Assembly (NCBI GenBank): GCA_964643895.1
Contig: CAZXUE010000019.1
Coordinates: forward strand, 1-16,171
Direction: 5' to 3'
Origin: UBA7683 sp964643895
GTDB lineage: Bacteria; Patescibacteriota; Saccharimonadia; Saccharimonadales; UBA7683
Length of the DNA stretch: 16,171 bases
A program made the position numbers and the translations under genes. Positions within the stretch are counted from its first letter, which is position 1, and each line of letters opens with the position of its first letter. A model generated the notes under the pieces. It ran no database searches and was not told where the DNA came from. It saw only the letters and a list, made by a program, of their open reading frames with translations. Shown piece by piece: positions 14,052-16,171 of this stretch.

Positions 14052-14173
14052 GCTTACTCCAGTGTATGCATTTAAGTTTCAAATGCAACAGCCACTTAGG
14101 TTACAGGAAAGTGTGGGAGCTGGTCAAGAACTTGGGTTAATGAACTATCTCCAAAACCTATAAATTCTTAATG

Positions 14174-14179
14174 ATTATA
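14174..14179 (-). promoter_or_regulatory. Possible -10 box of topA
   Basis: TATAAT on the minus strand lies immediately after the hairpin at 14194-14221 and about 123 bases before the topA ATG. No convincing -35 is found at the right distance. A weaker alternative, TTGACC with GTAACC 17 bases away, lies nearer to the gene. Confidence 0.35.
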
Positions 14180-14193
14180 GACTTTGGGGATAT

Positions 14194-14221
14194 CCCATCG
14201 CGCAAGTGAATGCGCGATGGG
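14194..14221 (-). terminator. Perfect 11-bp hairpin after the GC-rich gene
   Basis: CCCATCGCGCA (14194-14204) pairs exactly with TGCGCGATGGG (14211-14221) around a 6-base loop. It begins 20 bases after the stop of the GC-rich gene on the minus strand. No U-tract follows on that strand, so it resembles the U-less hairpins reported in actinobacteria. It would separate this gene from topA. Confidence 0.65.
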
Positions 14222-14241
14222 TTACCCTCTGCTTGTGCCCG

Positions 14242-14784
14242 TCAGGCGGTTGTCCAGGTGAAGCGGTTAGCGCCCTCCTCACCTTCCAGTTCACCACGCT
14301 GGCGTGCATCGTCGATCCGGAGCTGACCGAACCGGTCGAGCAGCATCACCACGAAGTTGCGCACGGTGTGGGCGAAGAGAATGTCTTCATCCTCCCTGAA
14401 TCCACTGACGCTGACGATGAGGCCGTTGAGCGCATCGTAGGTAGCGCCTCCCCAAGGGAAGGTGCCGTTCTCGTAGGCCAGTGCTCCCGGGTGGCGGCGC
14501 ACCGCTTCGTGCGAGTCCATCCTGGCAACCTCGCAGGCTTTTGCCTTGCCCAGCACGTTCTCGGCGTACCAGTCGTAGTCGTGCTCGGCGTCGTGTCGAG
14601 AGTCCCCGAAGGTGTGGTCGGAGAAATCGCTCTCGAAGCCGCCGAACGGCCGTTGGGCCACACGGATGAGCACCGCGTAGGAGTTCACCTTGATCAGGTC
14701 GTTCTCCTGCCACGAACGGATCGTGGCAGTGATGAAGTACTCGATGTCTTCGAGCATTGCTGGCGTGAGCCGGGAATCGTCCAT
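14242..14784 (-). CDS. GC-rich, probably transferred gene; possible HbpS/UPF0303-like (PF03928-type) domain protein
   Basis: The 180-residue acidic protein has no signal peptide or membrane segment. By eye the order of conserved elements, DYDWYAENVLGKAKACEVARM (residues ~69-89), then TFPWGGATYDALNGLIVSVSG and REDEDI, resembles the haem-degrading/HbpS-GlcG/UPF0303 fold (DW..RK.N...R, then GG.P....G.vG.v.VSG...eD); this assignment is tentative. An H/D-rich stretch (DHTFGDSRHDAEHDYDWY) could bind metal. Codons are strongly GC-ending (CTC/CTG, ATC, GTG, no TTA), unlike every neighbour, so recent transfer from a high-GC bacterium, perhaps an actinobacterial host, is likely. AAAGGA lies 9 bases before the ATG. 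It sits between dprA and topA with its own promoter, palindrome, leader hairpin and terminator-like hairpin. Confidence 0.75.
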   Translation of the reverse strand: MDDSRLTPAMLEDIEYFITATIRSWQENDLIKVNSYAVLIRVAQRPFGGFESDFSDHTFGDSRHDAEHDYDWYAENVLGKAKACEVARMDSHEAVRRHPGALAYENGTFPWGGATYDALNGLIVSVSGFREDEDILFAHTVRNFVVMLLDRFGQLRIDDARQRGELEGEEGANRFTWTTA

Positions 14785-14804
14785 TATGACGGGTCCTTTC
14801 TGTA

Positions 14805-14864
14805 GTCGTATCCGTCAACCTGAGCAGTAGACAGATGGCTAGTATTCAGATCAACAGATACGAC
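14805..14864 (-). promoter_or_regulatory. 19-pair leader hairpin next to the ribosome binding site of the GC-rich gene
   Basis: In the minus-strand leader, 14864-14846 can pair with 14823-14805 over 19 positions: 15 Watson-Crick and 4 G-U, with no mismatch, around a 22-base loop. The stem ends 5 bases before the AAAGGA ribosome binding site (14799-14794). No U-tract follows, so it is not a terminator. A role in controlling translation or mRNA stability is inference. Confidence 0.6.
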
Positions 14865-14888
14865 AGGAAGAAATTTGCAAAGGGCGCC

Positions 14889-14904
14889 GATTACCTAGGT
14901 AATC
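14889..14904. promoter_or_regulatory. Perfect 16-bp palindrome, likely repressor operator
   Basis: GATTACCTAGGTAATC is its own reverse complement. It begins about 5 bases after the predicted transcription start of the GC-rich gene, a classic place for a dimeric repressor to block transcription. No regulator gene lies next to it, so the binding protein is unknown. Confidence 0.6.
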
Positions 14905-14915
14905 AGATGATTTAT

Positions 14916-14943
14916 ATAGTAGCATAAAAGAATAAAAAGTCAA
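14916..14943 (-). promoter_or_regulatory. Promoter of the GC-rich gene
   Basis: On the minus strand TTGACT (14943-14938) is followed after 16 bases by TACTAT (14921-14916), with an upstream TGC that makes an extended -10. Transcription would start near 14909, giving a leader of about 125 bases. The -35 begins only 8 bases past the dprA stop codon. The promoter is A/T-rich like the resident genome, in contrast to the gene it serves. Confidence 0.55.
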
Positions 14944-14951
14944 TAATTTTA

Positions 14952-15809
14952 CTACTGTAACGTCCAATGGGCGGCTCCTAGTGGGCGAATTTTCCCTGAG
15001 ATTTCGAGCATGGTGAGGGTTTGGCTGAATAGTGCTGGCTCAAGGTTGCTTTGCTGCTGTAGCTGATCCATCTCTGTTATTCCCTGTCTCATAAGGTCTA
15101 TTATTGCCTGCTCCTCGGCGGTATCCCCAAAAACCTCCTCCTTCACTTTTTCGGTCGATTGAATGCCGAGCGCATTAAGTACATCTTGTGCGGAGGTAAT
15201 AAGTTGCGCGCCGCTTTTTATGAGGTTATTAGTGCCGATACTCAGCGGATTAGTGATATTGCCCGGTACTGCGCCAACGAGTTTGTTCTGTTCAAGCGCA
15301 AAATTGGCCGTTACAAGCGAGCCGCTGGCCTCGGCTGCCTCAGTGATGATTACCATATCTGAAAGTCCAGAAACAATACGGTTACGGGCGATGAAGTGCT
15401 GTTTGAGCGATGGTGTGCCTGTTGGGTATTCGCTCATGATGGTACCACCCTTTTTCAATATCTCAATGGCTAAATTTCGGTGCGATGCCGGGTAGATCTC
15501 ATCAAGTCCATTAGCCAGAACGGCAGTTGTTCTGCCGCCAGCATCAATTGCGGCTTGGTGCGCTACGCCATCAGCGCCTAAAGCGAGTCCGCTCACAATG
15601 GTAATTCCTTGTTTTGCAAGGTCGTAGGCGAGCTGATAGGTTACTTCTCGACCATAAGGCGAAAGCTTGCGGCTGCCGACAATGGTAACTGCAGGTAAAT
15701 AAGCCTCGGGGGGCTCGCCCAGGTAGAATAATTCTTTTGGAACAGATGAGATTTCCAGCAAATAGGCCGGATACTGCTTATGTTGTTTTGTAACTTTATT
15801 GATTTTCAT
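14952..15809 (-). CDS. dprA: DNA-processing protein DprA (Smf)
   Basis: DprA binds incoming single-stranded DNA in natural transformation and loads RecA. The 285-residue protein has the Rossmann-like DprA core: VGSR (44-47), SGLALGAD (73-80), ARNRIVSGLS (141-150), GSLVTA and VPGNITNP (181-188), then a C-terminal winged-helix domain (about 226-285). The N-terminal SAM-like domain of some family members is absent. The start ATG 15809 has no Shine-Dalgarno sequence; an extended -10 (TGAGATAAT) ends 5 bases upstream, so the message is probably leaderless. Its presence suggests DNA uptake competence, which fits an episymbiont that salvages DNA and could have acquired the GC-rich gene next door. 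No terminator hairpin follows the stop. Confidence 0.95.
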   Translation of the reverse strand: MKINKVTKQHKQYPAYLLEISSVPKELFYLGEPPEAYLPAVTIVGSRKLSPYGREVTYQLAYDLAKQGITIVSGLALGADGVAHQAAIDAGGRTTAVLANGLDEIYPASHRNLAIEILKKGGTIMSEYPTGTPSLKQHFIARNRIVSGLSDMVIITEAAEASGSLVTANFALEQNKLVGAVPGNITNPLSIGTNNLIKSGAQLITSAQDVLNALGIQSTEKVKEEVFGDTAEEQAIIDLMRQGITEMDQLQQQSNLEPALFSQTLTMLEISGKIRPLGAAHWTLQ

Positions 15810-15814
15810 ACAAT

Positions 15815-15823
15815 ATTATCTCA
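15815..15823 (-). promoter_or_regulatory. Extended -10 promoter of dprA
   Basis: The minus strand reads TGA then GATAAT (15820-15815), followed by five bases and the ATG. Transcription would start at the start codon. It lies back to back with the strong plus-strand promoter at 15831-15859. Confidence 0.45.
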
Positions 15824-15830
15824 AAAAGTA

Positions 15831-15859
15831 TTGACAATATGCCCCGTGTATGCTAATAT
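15831..15859 (+). promoter_or_regulatory. Strong near-consensus promoter reading out of the window
   Basis: TTGACA (15831-15836, perfect -35) is followed by exactly 17 bases and TAATAT (15854-15859), with a TGC extension. It is the best promoter in the window. Transcription would begin near 15866 and continue past the window end, through a structured region without a clear ORF. Confidence 0.75.
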
Positions 15860-15865
15860 GGCTAT

Positions 15866-16171
15866 TCGTAAGTGGTATTAATCACTTTCGTACCTTTTAT
15901 ACCCCATTTAACATCTTATCATTCGATAAGTAATGTTAGGAAGCTTTCAAAGTAAACATAAAGTTTTTACCCTCCACTTTTCGTTTTCGACGAGGACACT
16001 TGTCCGTTTGAAGTCAAGCTTTGAAGGTCTTCTAACCCCTTTAACCCCAATTCAGCGGTGAGCCTAATAGGTTGGGCCTAGCCCTAGCTGTGAGCATTCG
16101 AGAGAGACATGCATCACACGCGTCGTCCGGGTGGGTTGAAGGGAGGTTTCAGCGCCCAGCAGTGCCCACCC
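15866..16171 (+). ncRNA. Structured leader or non-coding RNA of unknown identity (partial)
   Basis: Downstream of the strong promoter, no convincing ORF occurs in over 300 bases. Structure is visible: AAGTG/CACTT near 15870-15890; a long hairpin at 15909-15938 (TAACAT-CTTATC, loop ATTC, GATAAG-TA-ATGTTA); GGAC/GTCC around ACTT near 15995-16006; GGGC/GCCC around CTA near 16073-16083; and GGGTGGG (16129-16135) pairing exactly with CCCACCC (16165-16171). GC content rises toward the end. I do not find the signature sequences of RNase P RNA, tmRNA, SRP RNA or 16S rRNA. It could be a long 5' leader of a gene beyond the edge; an ATG at 16109 opens a short frame to the end, without a good ribosome binding site. 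Confidence 0.4.

Noticed and set aside
14206..14818. Other long frames in the GC-rich gene region on both strands
   Set aside because: High GC opens shadow frames; only the 14784-14242 frame has a ribosome binding site, the GC-ending third-position pattern and sensible composition.
16109..16171. Short open frame from ATG 16109 to the window end
   Set aside because: Only 21 codons visible, no good ribosome binding site, and it overlaps the GGGTGGG/CCCACCC hairpin.
1..16171. tRNA genes, CRISPR arrays, transposases
   Set aside because: I found no tRNA T-loop/anticodon layout, no regularly spaced repeats and no transposase motifs.

Overview
The window looks like a chromosome segment from a Saccharibacteria (TM7) or related Patescibacteria genome. 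The evidence is a compact division and cell-wall (dcw) gene run, moderately AT-rich DNA read with the standard code, a topoisomerase I with glycine-rich C-terminal repeats, a sigma-region-4/HARE-HTH fusion, and long repeat-like intergenic spacers. The lineage call is inference from gene content; there is no rRNA in the window to confirm it. A run of 10 N at 8264-8273 shows that this is a draft assembly.

Plus strand, 1-8842: a reduced dcw cluster in the order mraZ, rsmH, ftsL-like, ftsI, mraY, ftsW, murG, ftsQ. These genes read the MraZ operator, methylate 16S rRNA, build lipid I and lipid II (MraY, MurG), polymerise and cross-link septal peptidoglycan (FtsW, FtsI), and scaffold the divisome (FtsL, FtsQ). 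From ftsL to murG the genes are nearly gapless or overlap by one base. murC, murD, ftsA and ftsZ are not here. ftsQ appears frameshifted only because of the N run; a 7-base duplication flanking the Ns shows that the reading frame is really continuous.

8843-9641 has no convincing gene. It holds several hairpins, a DnaA-box-like inverted repeat and a pair of 14-base direct repeats.

Minus strand, 9642-15809: reading in the direction of transcription, dprA, a GC-rich 180-aa gene, topA, a sigma-region-4/HARE-HTH regulator and a 77-aa membrane protein. dprA-topA is a neighbour pair known from other bacteria. Here it is split by the GC-rich gene, whose actinobacterial-style codon use suggests transfer, possibly from an actinobacterial host. 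That gene has its own promoter, a perfect 16-bp palindrome just after the predicted transcription start, a 19-pair leader hairpin next to the ribosome binding site, and an 11-bp hairpin after its stop. This is the most interesting system in the window.

10953-11669 holds the promoters of the HARE-HTH gene, low-complexity A/T-rich DNA and a GC-rich palindromic repeat block. 15810-16171 begins with a near-consensus promoter pointing out of the window and makes a long structured leader or non-coding RNA of unknown identity.

Two themes recur. Palindromic repeat elements occur at several places, one of them inserted in frame inside topA. Also, three genes (rsmH, the 77-aa protein and dprA) have a -10 box placed so that transcription would begin at the start codon, which suggests leaderless mRNAs.
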